A DNA stretch of 64,000 bases from assembly GCA_030145385.1 (NCBI GenBank), contig JAQYVU010000003.1, positions 1 through 64,000 of the forward strand. The letters run 5' to 3'. The DNA is from Desulfococcaceae bacterium (GTDB lineage: Bacteria > Desulfobacterota > Desulfobacteria > Desulfobacterales > Desulfosalsimonadaceae). The translations under genes were made by a program, and so were the position numbers. Shown in pieces: positions 16,803 to 25,511 of this stretch. Below the pieces are notes generated by a model that did no database searches, was not told the origin of the DNA, and worked only from the letters and a program-made list of their open reading frames with translations. How positions within the stretch are numbered: position 1 is the stretch's first letter; every line of letters begins with the position of its first letter.

Positions 16803-17489
16803 ATGGCAAAAAAAATACTGGTGGTGGAAGATGAACCGAAAATTGCACGGATCGTAAAAGATTATATGGAGAATTCCGGGTATCAGGTGTCAATATTATC
16901 CCATGGGAATGACGTGCTGCCGCAAGTTCAAAAATCCATGCCGGATTTGATCATACTCGATATTATGCTGCCCGGCAAAGACGGCATGGAAATTTGCCGG
17001 GAAATCCGCAAATTTTCAACCGTTCCCATTATCATGCTCACTGCAAAAGTGGAAGAAATCGACCGGCTGATCGGCTTGGAACTGGGGGCGGATGATTATA
17101 TCTGCAAACCCTTTTCTCCTCGCGAAGTGGTGGCCCGTGTCAAAGCGGTTTTAAGGCGGGCAATACCCGAACCGGTTAGCGAACAACTGATGGCCGGCCC
17201 CATTGTTTTAAACCAGTTAACGCATCATGTCTCCATCAACAATGAAGAACTTCAGCTGACAAACAGTGAATTTGAATTGCTGACGGTTTTTTTGGAACAG
17301 CCGGAACGGGTATTTTCAAGAAACGACCTGATTGCAATGGTTCAGGGATATGATTTTGAAGGTTATGACCGGACCATTGACAGTCATATAAAAAATCTAC
17401 GCAAAAAGATCGACCAGCAGCTTCCCGGTCAAAAGATGATTCAAACGGTGTATGGTGTGGGGTATAAATTTATGCCACCGAAATCATAG
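16803..17489 (+). CDS. OmpR-family response regulator, BaeR-like
   Basis: 228 aa from ATG 16803, which has AGGA five bases upstream; an in-frame ATG at 16779 lacks a ribosome-binding site and would add eight unusual residues. The receiver domain has Glu9/Asp10/Glu11, Asp53 (ILDIMLPGKDG) and Lys102 (YICKPF). The winged helix is at 135-228 with ERVFSRNDLIAMVQG and TIDSHIKNLRKKI. Its probable targets are the two genes with TTATGGAGAAA box arrays at 13987-14030 and 14982-15025. Confidence 0.93.
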   Translation: MAKKILVVEDEPKIARIVKDYMENSGYQVSILSHGNDVLPQVQKSMPDLIILDIMLPGKDGMEICREIRKFSTVPIIMLTAKVEEIDRLIGLELGADDYICKPFSPREVVARVKAVLRRAIPEPVSEQLMAGPIVLNQLTHHVSINNEELQLTNSEFELLTVFLEQPERVFSRNDLIAMVQGYDFEGYDRTIDSHIKNLRKKIDQQLPGQKMIQTVYGVGYKFMPPKS

Positions 17490-17568
17490 GTTTTTGTGGC
17501 CTTTCCGGCACCTCTGTATTACGCACTGTAATAAAAATGCAGGTGGTGCCAATTTATTTTCCCCTGAC

Positions 17569-18819
17569 CTAACTTGAGGGACGCAGGTAGGCCCCCCAGT
17601 AGCCGAGTCCCACAAACACGACACCGCCGATGGTGTTGCCGATCGTAACCGGGATCAGGTTTTTCATCAGGAACGCGCCCCAGGTGATGGTAGTTATATC
17701 GACGCCCTCGGGGGCAAGGCCGGCCCATCGGGAGAGAAAGATTCCGACGGGTATAAAATACATATTGGCGATGCAGTGCTCGAACCCGATCGCCACGAAG
17801 CCCATGATGGGGAAAAAAATTGCGAAAATCTTGCTGATTGTCTGTCGTGCAGCCAGTGCCATCCAGACAGCCAGGCAGACCATCCAGTTGCAGCCGATGG
17901 CCCGGACAAAAGCCTCGCCGAAATCCAGATTCACCTTGGCATAGGCCGTTTTCACTGCTGCCGCCCCTAATGCGCTGTCTCCTGTTTTCCAGAGGCCCGA
18001 AAAATAGAACAACAGGGCAAGTAAAATTGAACCGATAAAATTTGCTGTGTAGACGAGCCCCCATTTGGCTAATACTGTCCGCCATGTCACCCGGCCCGTA
18101 ATGACGCTGGAAACCATGAGATTGTTGCCGGTGAACAGTTCCGCGCCCGCGATGACCACCAGCATGAGGCCGATGCTGAAAGTGGCGCCGGTGATCATTT
18201 TTTTCAGACCGAGGCCCATGGACGGGTCCATGTCAAAGGTAACGGTAGCAGAAAAAAGTCCCCCAAATCCGATATAAGCGCCGGCCATCACTCCCAGAAC
18301 AAACAGGGAAAACCATGGGGATGTCGCCTTTGCGACCCCCACGGTTTGGGCGACGGTTTCGGCAATGATTTTAGGCCCTTTATCATCAAGGCTCTGGGTC
18401 GGGAACTTTTCCAGCATTTTTTCAAACCGGCCCAGGGCTTTTTTCTCCCGGGTCAATTTGCCGGTAATCGCCTTGGCAACGGTTGCGGAAATCTCTTCGG
18501 GCGTAAAGGGCTTCGGCAGATAATCCATAGCACCCCTTTTCATAGCTTCCGTTGCCCGGTCCACAGATGGATAGCCGCTGATCATGACCACCGCTGATTC
18601 CGGCGCATGTGTTTCAAGTTTGGCCACCACATCCATTCCGTCCAGTTCCGGCATCTGCCAGTCGCACAAAATAACCGTGTATTGTCTCCGGGTCGCCAAT
18701 TCAAGACCTTCGATGGGATTTGTGGTCGTGGTCACCTCAAACTGTTCTTCGGTAAAAATTCGCTGGCAAGATGCCAGTACGGCGGTGTCGTCATCAATAA
18801 TCAACATGGTTTGCTTCAT
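17569..18819 (-). CDS. response-regulator receiver domain fused to a formate/nitrite transporter (REC-FNT)
   Basis: 416 aa in a single uninterrupted frame from an ATG with a perfect AAGGAGGAAT ribosome-binding site. Residues 1-125 are a complete receiver: Asp9-Asp11, phospho-acceptor Asp53 (ILCDWQMPELDGMD), Ser81 and Lys103 (YLPKPF). A charged linker (126-165) leads into an FNT channel (166-412) with six hydrophobic segments. FNT hallmarks are GAELFTGNNLMVSS (re-entrant loop region, residues 225-238) and GFEHCIANMYFIPVGIF, which holds the conserved pore His348. FNT proteins are pentameric channels for formate, nitrite or hydrosulfide. FocA is known to be gated through its N-terminus; here that place is taken by a phosphorylatable domain. 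The gene follows a kinase and a pseudo-receiver gene. Substrate unknown; I know of no described example. Confidence 0.93.
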   Translation of the reverse strand: MKQTMLIIDDDTAVLASCQRIFTEEQFEVTTTTNPIEGLELATRRQYTVILCDWQMPELDGMDVVAKLETHAPESAVVMISGYPSVDRATEAMKRGAMDYLPKPFTPEEISATVAKAITGKLTREKKALGRFEKMLEKFPTQSLDDKGPKIIAETVAQTVGVAKATSPWFSLFVLGVMAGAYIGFGGLFSATVTFDMDPSMGLGLKKMITGATFSIGLMLVVIAGAELFTGNNLMVSSVITGRVTWRTVLAKWGLVYTANFIGSILLALLFYFSGLWKTGDSALGAAAVKTAYAKVNLDFGEAFVRAIGCNWMVCLAVWMALAARQTISKIFAIFFPIMGFVAIGFEHCIANMYFIPVGIFLSRWAGLAPEGVDITTITWGAFLMKNLIPVTIGNTIGGVVFVGLGYWGAYLRPSS

Positions 18820-18912
18820 CTTTCGATTCCTCCTTCATGCTGGTAAGGTCTGTTTACCCGATAGAAATGACTGTTAAAAAAAATCGCACCGGTAAGATGA
18901 AAAAATGAAAAA

Positions 18913-18947
18913 GGCGTGTAACGCATGCTTCGAGGAGATATCACGCC
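18913..18947 (-). terminator. possible intrinsic terminator between pseudo-receiver and REC-FNT genes
   Basis: On the minus strand GGCGTG (18942-18947) pairs with CACGCC (18913-18918) across a 23-base loop and is followed by TTTTTCATTTTTTC. The loop is large, so efficiency is uncertain. If active, the REC-FNT gene would depend on read-through or on its own promoter in the remaining 90 bp. Confidence 0.4.
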
Positions 18948-18955
18948 GTGCCGCA

Positions 18956-19321
18956 TCATTTTTCACAAACCGATCGTGCTTTCCGCACTGCCGCCACAAG
19001 TTCTTCCGGGGTAAACGGTTTGGCAATATAGTTGCTCACGCCGAAACGACGACTTTTTTCAACGGTTCCCGACGTCAAATATCCCGTCATTATGAGAACA
19101 GGCATGTCAGGACGTATTTTTTTTGCCCGCTGGATCATTTCGAATCCGTCCCGTCCGGGCATCTTGATACCGGTCAACATCAGGTCGAAGATATTTTCAG
19201 CAAGGAGTTTTTCCCCCGTTTTTACCGTGTTCGCGGTACGGGTTTCCATGCCCTCTGCTTCCAGAATCCGGCAGCAGCTCTGGATCACAATGGGATCATC
19301 ATCGACAATTAAAATTTTCAC
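18956..19321 (-). CDS. stand-alone receiver domain lacking the phospho-acceptor Asp (pseudo-receiver)
   Basis: 121 aa, a single receiver domain with no output domain. The acidic pocket residues Asp7-Asp9 are present (ILIVDDDP), Thr79 and Lys101 (YIAKPF) are in place, but the position of the phosphorylatable Asp is Gly51: the motif reads LMLTGIKMPGRDG where the family has an Asp before IKMP. The codon is clearly GGT. It starts with GTG at 19321, overlapping the kinase stop by 4 bp (GTGA), so it is translationally coupled to the kinase. A phosphorylation-independent adaptor or kinase regulator is more likely than a phosphate carrier. Confidence 0.9.
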   Translation of the reverse strand: MKILIVDDDPIVIQSCCRILEAEGMETRTANTVKTGEKLLAENIFDLMLTGIKMPGRDGFEMIQRAKKIRPDMPVLIMTGYLTSGTVEKSRRFGVSNYIAKPFTPEELVAAVRKARSVCEK

Positions 19322-21300
19322 GATTGATCCTCCTGGCCTGTATCGGTTTCAGGATGCGCATTGATCGGCTGATGGGGCAGCCACAGGGTAAAGGTGGTTC
19401 CTGATTCGAGTTTTGAATGGACGTTTATTGTCCCGCCATGCCGCTGAATGATGCCGGCGGATACGGCCAAGCCGAGGCCGGTGCCTTTTCCCACCTCTTT
19501 TGTGGTGAAAAACGGGTCGAAAAGTTTATCCATGTGATCCGGTGAAATGCCGCTCCCGGTATCTGAAATCCTGATTTCCACACCGCTGTCATCAGCTGTG
19601 CCGGTTTTTTGTGTTTGAATCTCGATCTTTCCGCCGGAGGACGTCGCGTCCAATGCGTTAATGATCATGTTGATCAGCACACTCTGGCACTGATTGTGAT
19701 CCAGCGTGAAAACGGGCAGATCGTCATCTCCCGTAAAAGAAAGGTGAATGCCTTTTATGAGCGCCTGATTTTCCAAAAGCCGGACACTGTCTTCAATGAG
19801 ACGGTTGATATCCAAGGGCTCGGGCGTGAGCACCGTTTGTCTCGAAAAATCAAGGAGGCTTTTGACGATCCCTCTGATACGTTCGGTCTGGGAGGCAACG
19901 GTCTCCAGGTCGGACCGGACCTCATCGGGCAGATCTTTCCGACGCAGGATCATATGGGTAAAGGTGAGGACCGCTGTCAGGGGGTTGTTGATTTCATGTG
20001 CCACCCCTGCCGCCAGTTTTCCCACACTGGCCTGCTTTTCCGATTGAATCAGACGGATTTCGCTTTCGGCCATTTGGCTTTTTTCCCTTTCTTTCAGGGC
20101 TTCGGTCATGATCAGGAATTCCTTCTGCAAATGGCCGATATCGTCTTTGGATATGGGGCCGACATCCGGGGAAAAATTGCCGCCGGAAATTTCCGCGCTG
20201 GCGCGGATCAGATGACTCACCGGCCGCATGATCCGGCCGGTGAACAGCCATCCCAGGATGATAGCGACGATCACCCCCGCCAGGGTAATTCCGGTAAAAA
20301 CGGCAATGGCCTTTTCACGGACATCTGCATATTTAGCCTCCAGCACCCCGACATAAAGCATGCCCACCCTTTTCCCCATAATATCCTTAATCGGTTCATA
20401 GGCGGTGATGTACCAGTCATCCAGCACCCTGGCGCGGTCGGTCCATTTCTCGCCCTGGTCCAGGACCCGCCGGGTCACTTCAGGGGACGCGACGGTTCCC
20501 AGCGCGCGATTCCCTGACGGGTCTTTCACGCTGGTGGCAATTCTGAAATTGTCATAGAAGATGGTGGCGGTTCCAACGTTGTGGCCTTTATAGACCTCAT
20601 TTTTAAAAACCGTCTCTCCGATTTTATCGACAATGGCGGTGTCCCGATTCAGCAAATACCCGCCGTATATGACACCGGCCGGGTGGCCGTCGGCAAAAAC
20701 CGGAACCGCCGCGCCGATGGTCAACGCAACTGTATCCTGGCGGGTGGCTGCATCAGTGGTTTCCGGAACAGCATGAACGTTAATATATGCCTGATTAGCC
20801 AATGACGGGTTTTCAGCCAGCAGTTTATCACCATCCAGAACCATCGTGCCGGCGACGGTTTTATGTTCTTCCAGTACGCGAAGCACCAGAGGGTTGGCGC
20901 TTAAAAGGGGCGTTTTTTCCGGACCTGCTGCTCCGTATCGGTTTGTCACCCGTCCCCGGGCATCGGTTAGTCCCAAAAAATCCAGTTTAAGCCGGTCGGA
21001 TAAATCCCTGAGGGCTTCGGAAACAATCATTCGACTGTCGGACGCGACGGCCTTTCTGAATTCCGTGGCGGATGCGGTGATTGCCAGCGCCAGCCGAACG
21101 GTATCGGCCCGCTCATCATATATTACGCGGGCGACATTCAGATCTTGCCGGATCCGGTTATTGGCCTCGTCGAGTACCGACTGATAAAGCAGATTGCCGC
21201 CAACCAGGATAGATATAAGTCCGATGAGCAATGACACGGCAATCAGGCTGGCAATCAGCTTGAAACGTATCGAGTGAATTTTGATTAAATGAAATAGCAT
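19318..21300 (-). CDS. Cache-domain sensor histidine kinase controlling the REC-FNT locus
   Basis: 660 aa. TM1 lies at residues 16-38, a large periplasmic double-Cache-type sensor at 39-330 (FADGHPAGVIYGGYLLNR, then DDWYITAYEPIKDIMGKRVGMLYVGV, the usual Cache ending), TM2 at 332-353, HAMP at 354-405, HisKA with ASVGKLAAGVAHEINNPLTA (His435), and an ATPase with NMIINALDA, ISDTGSGI and GKGTGLGLAVS. This is the NtrB-like class of kinases with extracellular small-molecule sensing. Cache domains of this sort often bind carboxylates, which would fit a formate channel as output, but that is inference. It is the first gene of the group; its promoter is visible at 21352-21380. Confidence 0.92.
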   Translation of the reverse strand: MLFHLIKIHSIRFKLIASLIAVSLLIGLISILVGGNLLYQSVLDEANNRIRQDLNVARVIYDERADTVRLALAITASATEFRKAVASDSRMIVSEALRDLSDRLKLDFLGLTDARGRVTNRYGAAGPEKTPLLSANPLVLRVLEEHKTVAGTMVLDGDKLLAENPSLANQAYINVHAVPETTDAATRQDTVALTIGAAVPVFADGHPAGVIYGGYLLNRDTAIVDKIGETVFKNEVYKGHNVGTATIFYDNFRIATSVKDPSGNRALGTVASPEVTRRVLDQGEKWTDRARVLDDWYITAYEPIKDIMGKRVGMLYVGVLEAKYADVREKAIAVFTGITLAGVIVAIILGWLFTGRIMRPVSHLIRASAEISGGNFSPDVGPISKDDIGHLQKEFLIMTEALKEREKSQMAESEIRLIQSEKQASVGKLAAGVAHEINNPLTAVLTFTHMILRRKDLPDEVRSDLETVASQTERIRGIVKSLLDFSRQTVLTPEPLDINRLIEDSVRLLENQALIKGIHLSFTGDDDLPVFTLDHNQCQSVLINMIINALDATSSGGKIEIQTQKTGTADDSGVEIRISDTGSGISPDHMDKLFDPFFTTKEVGKGTGLGLAVSAGIIQRHGGTINVHSKLESGTTFTLWLPHQPINAHPETDTGQEDQS

Positions 21301-21351
21301 GACAGTGATTTGTCCACTATAATTGAAGCGACTCGATTTATCGTCACAACG

Positions 21352-21380
21352 ATTATATCCATTTACCAGGCAACTCTCAA
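21352..21380 (-). promoter_or_regulatory. sigma-70 type promoter of the Cache kinase operon
   Basis: On the minus strand TTGAGA (21375-21380) and a perfect TATAAT (21352-21357) are separated by exactly 17 bp. Transcription would start near 21345, giving a leader of about 45 bases before the kinase ATG at 21300. The rest of 21301-21573 shows no credible gene. Confidence 0.6.
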
Positions 21381-21573
21381 CCCATTTTTTTGTGCCCGGC
21401 TTTCACCTGATCGAAGGGTCTGGGTCGTATTTTTAATCTTGGATTTTTTACGGCTAAACCCCGCCGTTTTATTTTTGGAGCTGTCTCTTAACCTTTTTGA
21501 ATGTTTCGCTGTTGGTAACTTTTACAAAGTTATTGCCGAATGGTATGACGTTGAAGGTGGTGTGGAAGGTCCG

Positions 21574-22023
21574 TTAAATCAAAATTTTAGCCCGTTTTTC
21601 GAATGAGAAATTCGGTTTGGCAAGATCATTTGTCTTTTTTTGTTTCATTCGGATATATCTTTCGCCATCCATAAAGTGGTCTAATGCTTCGGGCCGGAGG
21701 AATTGTTTGACGGTTGCGTCCATCCGGCGGCCGGTTTCCCACTGGCTGTTTCCCACGGATAGAAAATAGGAGAAACAGTCTTCACCACCGGGAAATTTTT
21801 TATATTGATTTCCAAACCCCAGGCCTGTCCCGCCGCCCTGACACCCGAAGGTCTCTCGGTCGAACACGGCGGTTTTGCCTTTCGCGGCAGCTGCCAGCAG
21901 GAACATGACACACCCCCATTTGCCCGGTTTAAATTGTCTATCGTTTTCCGGCTTTTGGTTTGAGAGTACGACCGCCACCGGATCATATTTAAAGGAAATG
22001 GATTGGGTGATTTTTCTTTTCAT
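21574..22023 (-). CDS. DUF169-family protein, C-terminally truncated
   Basis: 149 aa. The N-terminal two thirds match the DUF169 pattern: SISFKYDPVAVVLSNQKP, FKPGKWGCVMFLLAAAAKGKTAVFDRETFGCQGGG with two conserved Cys, then GLGFGNQY. Family members I know are about 220-270 aa; here the similarity ends near residue 130 and is followed by a short unrelated tail and TAA. No continuation of the family pattern is visible in any frame downstream, so the 3' part seems to have been lost. It begins 3 bp after the EFR1 gene and is cotranscribed with it. The function of DUF169 is unknown. Confidence 0.7.
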   Translation of the reverse strand: MKRKITQSISFKYDPVAVVLSNQKPENDRQFKPGKWGCVMFLLAAAAKGKTAVFDRETFGCQGGGTGLGFGNQYKKFPGGEDCFSYFLSVGNSQWETGRRMDATVKQFLRPEALDHFMDGERYIRMKQKKTNDLAKPNFSFEKRAKILI

Positions 22024-22025
22024 GG

Positions 22026-22877
22026 TTATATAAAGATCTGTGAAGGCGGTGTTTCCTTGAATTGTTCAGCTCTGGCGCGGATTCTTTTTTCAACCTTTGA
22101 AAAGTCTGCTTTAATGGCATCTTCCGGACATAGTCGCACGCAATTGAAACAGAAAATACAATTTTTTTCAAATTCAGGGTAGGGAGTAAAGGAGATGGCA
22201 TCCGTGGGGCAGGCGGATGAACACTCTTTGCATTCCGTGCATGCGTCTTCATCCACTTTTCGTTTCGGCATATGGGATTTGGCTTTTTTAAGGGTCGTCT
22301 TTTTCATTTCCGCTGCAATGTCCGGCGGATAATATGCCAGTGCCGACAGATCAATGGAACCGTTTGATCCGGCAGATAGTTTGTCACATATGGCGGTGAT
22401 CATTTTCCGGATCATCTGATCGTCTGTCTCATCCGGGTGGTTTTTTCCAAGTGGTTCCTGCGACTGCCACATCATGGAGTGCTTTGCCAGGATTTTTGCG
22501 CCGCCGACAACATTCATATTTTTATTGGCCAGGGCCTTGCCCATTTCATAAAGCGCAATGCCGCTGGTTGCGCCGCCCCAGGTAACAAAGGGAACCACGG
22601 GCATCTGGGAGTTTTTCGGCAGCCGGTCAATAAAGTTCATGACCGGCGGTATCGCGTGGGAAACATATACCGGAGAGCCGACGAACAGGCAGGCATTGCT
22701 TTTGACCCGGTTGATTTTGGTGATGATGGAGGTTTCACTGAATTTTTTGCTTAAATCGCATTCAATAACCTCAATTCTCATTTCCTGAAGTTTTCTGACA
22801 ATAATATGGCTGACGTGACGCGTGGTGCCCGCCGGTGAGCAGTATACCACAAATGCTTTTTGGATTTTTTTTGTCAT
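22026..22877 (-). CDS. EFR1-type flavodoxin/ferredoxin fusion protein
   Basis: 283 aa. The N-terminal half is flavodoxin-like, with the FMN phosphate loop YCSPAGTTRHVS (residues 12-23) and FVGSPVYVSHAIPP. The C-terminal half carries two [4Fe-4S] motifs, CTECKECSSACP and CIFCFNCVRLCP. Such EFR1 proteins are soluble electron carriers of anaerobes that join an FMN and two clusters. It forms an operon with the truncated DUF169 gene. Confidence 0.88.
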   Translation of the reverse strand: MTKKIQKAFVVYCSPAGTTRHVSHIIVRKLQEMRIEVIECDLSKKFSETSIITKINRVKSNACLFVGSPVYVSHAIPPVMNFIDRLPKNSQMPVVPFVTWGGATSGIALYEMGKALANKNMNVVGGAKILAKHSMMWQSQEPLGKNHPDETDDQMIRKMITAICDKLSAGSNGSIDLSALAYYPPDIAAEMKKTTLKKAKSHMPKRKVDEDACTECKECSSACPTDAISFTPYPEFEKNCIFCFNCVRLCPEDAIKADFSKVEKRIRARAEQFKETPPSQIFI

Positions 22878-22982
22878 TGGATTGCTTTTTATTTTTTCCG
22901 GTAACTAGTTAATAAAAGATTGATATAATGGATAGATTGTTTATACAGTATTTCAAAAAACACAATGAAAAGCTTTTAAATT

Positions 22983-23816
22983 TTATTTAATAATTCCTCT
23001 GATGATCATATCAATTTGCGGTTTATAGCTGCTGTCTGTATGAAGATGAATTTTTCCCATGTATCTGATGGGCTTATCCACTTGGTTTTCAGCTGTTAAA
23101 ATATATTTTTTACCCTTTTGTTCCAGGCTGATCTTTACAACATCTTTTAGCGCCTCATCCAGTTCATAATTTGTAATGGTAAAAGGATAGTTTTCCTGAG
23201 GTGTTATAGTGACGGATAATTTGATTTTCTGATCTGCCTTGCCTTTCAGGATAATGTTTTTTTTGGGATCGAACTCCGCAAAATTTTTAATTTGGCCATA
23301 TATCCTGGCCTGCAGATTTGAATTTATCTTTTCGTTTGTGAAAATCTTTATGGTTCGCAAAAAATCGTCTCTGCCGCCATATCCGGTGGTATCGATGGTG
23401 ATGGTGATTTTGGCTTCATCATTCGGCAAGATAGATCGGGGATACTCCGGGACGGCGCATGCACAGCCTGTTCGGACCGTTATTAATAAAGGAGCAGTTC
23501 CCTGATTCCGTATGATAAAATCATGAATAATTTTTGCGCCGTCAATAACGGGGGCGAATTCAAATTCGGGTTCCGGGATGAAAGCCATCGGCCCGACATT
23601 TTCCTGCACCGGAACCACCTGCTGAATTATCGCAGGATCAGAATCTTTGAATTCCGGAGAGGGGGTTTCCGGGGGAACAGTTATAGACGAAGGGGGCGCG
23701 GCAGATTCCGAAACAGGAGGCGCAAAGAGTATTTCCTGTTCTGCATGAACAGTTAAAAGCAAAGGTCCCGTTAAGATAATAAGTATATATATGATGATGA
23801 TTCTTTTTATTTTCAT
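22983..23816 (-). CDS. DUF1573-family periplasmic protein (Cys form)
   Basis: 277 aa with a Sec signal peptide (residues 1-25), then a Pro-rich linker (30-70) and an Ig-like DUF1573 domain (about 85-185): FAPVIDGAKIIHDFIIRNQGTAPLLI, then TGCAC with Cys118 and Cys120. A second beta-rich part follows. The family is envelope-located; the CxC pair suggests redox or metal binding, but a biochemical role is not established to my knowledge. This protein is a clear paralogue of the gene at 36334-37110, where the first Cys of the pair is replaced by an in-frame TGA. Confidence 0.85.
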   Translation of the reverse strand: MKIKRIIIIYILIILTGPLLLTVHAEQEILFAPPVSESAAPPSSITVPPETPSPEFKDSDPAIIQQVVPVQENVGPMAFIPEPEFEFAPVIDGAKIIHDFIIRNQGTAPLLITVRTGCACAVPEYPRSILPNDEAKITITIDTTGYGGRDDFLRTIKIFTNEKINSNLQARIYGQIKNFAEFDPKKNIILKGKADQKIKLSVTITPQENYPFTITNYELDEALKDVVKISLEQKGKKYILTAENQVDKPIRYMGKIHLHTDSSYKPQIDMIIRGIIK

Positions 23817-23927
23817 TGCAGCTCCTTATAAGAAATTTAACCGCTTATTCGATTTCCAAGTGCAAGGTAAATATTTGACTGTGTAAACAGGTGGCAGATG
23901 CCAACCTGTCAAGACAGCACATTCCTT

Positions 23928-24392
23928 TTAAATTTTCCCGCCCATTCGTTTCAGATGTTTGCTGTAGTCCTGAACCACGCGACGGTATGTTTGTCCCATG
24001 AACGGTGATGAGAATATGAAATCAGCTGTTGCCCGGTTGGTCGCAGCAGGAATATTCCATACCACAGCCAGTCGCAGGAGCGCTTTTACATCCGGATCAT
24101 GGGGCTGGGCTTCCAGAGGATCCCAGAAGAAAATCAGAATATCAATTTTCCCTTCGGCAATTTTCGCGCCGATTTGAAGATCTCCTCCCAAAGGACCGCT
24201 CTGCATATTGTGAATAGTAATCCCCAGTTCCCTGGAAAGCATTTTTCCGGTTGTTCCGGTGGCATATAAGATACTTTGTGCCAGAGCGGTTCTGTTTTCG
24301 GCAGCCCATTCCAACAGGTCGTCTTTCATGCTGTCATGGGCGATCAAGGCAATGGTTTTTTTCGCTCCCAGTGTCATTGCTTTTTGGTTCAT
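23928..24392 (-). CDS. mgsA: methylglyoxal synthase
   Basis: 154 aa, the family length. It converts dihydroxyacetone phosphate to methylglyoxal and phosphate in the cytosol, a bypass of lower glycolysis when phosphate is scarce or sugar phosphates accumulate. Motifs: IALIAHDSMKDDLLEWA, ATGTTGKM (phosphate-binding loop), SGPLGGDLQIGAKI with the catalytic Asp, and DPLEAQPHDPDVKALLRLAVVWNIPAATNRATAD (quoted as separate conserved blocks FWDPLEAQPHDPD and NIPAATNRATAD). It has an unusual eight-residue N-terminal extension before the family start. It stands alone, with no gene in the 24393-24761 gap, where I see nothing recognisable. Confidence 0.95.
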   Translation of the reverse strand: MNQKAMTLGAKKTIALIAHDSMKDDLLEWAAENRTALAQSILYATGTTGKMLSRELGITIHNMQSGPLGGDLQIGAKIAEGKIDILIFFWDPLEAQPHDPDVKALLRLAVVWNIPAATNRATADFIFSSPFMGQTYRRVVQDYSKHLKRMGGKI

Positions 24393-24761
24393 CGAAGATA
24401 CTTTCCTTTACTTATTTTTTCAAACTAAAAAAACAGGCATTGTCATTAATTTTGAGATGCAAATAATAAATTATTTCATGAGCCGTATAAAGAAATATTT
24501 ACGGTGGCCCTTTTCTGCTTAACGAGTCCGGTTGGGGGCTTTTCTGTGGAACGGAAGTATCTGTTTTCGTGCTTGTGAAGGCTTCTCTAAATTCAAGTCT
24601 TATTACATATTTAATCAGTGTTGCGGTTGAGTATATTTTTTCTTCGGAGCGGTTAAAACTTTTAGGGTCGCACAGCAGGTCTGGTGGTTTAATTCAATGC
24701 AATTGATGGATAATGTCCGATGGGTACATGGATATCACCGGTGGTTAACGTCTACGGCTTT

Positions 24762-25511
24762 TTATTCCGAAGCTTCCACCGTATCCGCCGGCGCTTTTTT
24801 ACCGAAGATCCGGGCACCGATGATGCTGATTTCATAAAGTATCATCAGCGGCACCGACATCATAACCTGGGTGACCACATCCGGCGGGGTTAAAATCGCG
24901 GACCCGACAAAAAATATTAAAACAGCGTATTTTCGGTTTTTTTTCAGATAATCAACTGTCACCAGGCCGATTTTGGCAAGAAACGTGATCACCAGCGGGA
25001 GTTCAAACACAAAGCCGAAAGCCAGCAAAAGCTTTGCGGAAAAGGCGAGATATTCCTTCATCGAGGGAAACGGCCGAAGGGTGTCGGTGGCAAACCCCAG
25101 CAGAAATTCGAACCCGTATGGGAATACAATAAAATACCCGAATAATGCGCCGCCGATAAAGAAAAATGAAGAAATAATGACGATCGGCAGCATCAGTTTT
25201 CGTTCCTTCTTGTACAGTCCAGGGGCGACAAACATCCAGAATTCATACATAATCACAGGAATTGCCAGCAGGATGCCGGCCAGCAGGGAAACTTTTAGCA
25301 ATGTGAAAAAGGCTTCCGTGATGCCGGTAAATATCAACGTGTCGCCCTCATCCATTACTTTCATCAGCGGGTAAGTCAGAATGTCAAACAGTTTTTCCTT
25401 AAAACCGTAGGAGATACCGAATCCGATCATTACGGCGATAAAACAACGGATCAGACGTTTGCGGAGTTCTTCCAGATGGGTGGTGAACGGGAGTTTATCT
25501 TCTTCAGACAT
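24762..25511 (-). CDS. tatC: Sec-independent translocase subunit TatC
   Basis: 249 aa with six hydrophobic segments. The opening [20 protein letters not shown] and the periplasmic motif [15 protein letters not shown] are diagnostic, as is [16 protein letters not shown]. TatC binds the twin-arginine signal peptide and nucleates the translocase. It overlaps the end of tatB by 8 bp. The substrate encoded nearby is the Tat flavoprotein at 11481-13214. Confidence 0.96.
   Translation of the reverse strand: MSEEDKLPFTTHLEELRKRLIRCFIAVMIGFGISYGFKEKLFDILTYPLMKVMDEGDTLIFTGITEAFFTLLKVSLLAGILLAIPVIMYEFWMFVAPGLYKKERKLMLPIVIISSFFFIGGALFGYFIVFPYGFEFLLGFATDTLRPFPSMKEYLAFSAKLLLAFGFVFELPLVITFLAKIGLVTVDYLKKNRKYAVLIFFVGSAILTPPDVVTQVMMSVPLMILYEISIIGARIFGKKAPADTVEASE

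Noticed and set aside
19609..20517. 302-aa plus-strand ORF opposite the Cache kinase
   Set aside because: Antisense shadow of the kinase and Cache domains; composition and lack of motifs argue against a gene.
21310..21606. 98-aa plus-strand ORF upstream of the Cache kinase
   Set aside because: It runs over the minus-strand promoter and into the end of the DUF169 gene, with no RBS and no known motif.
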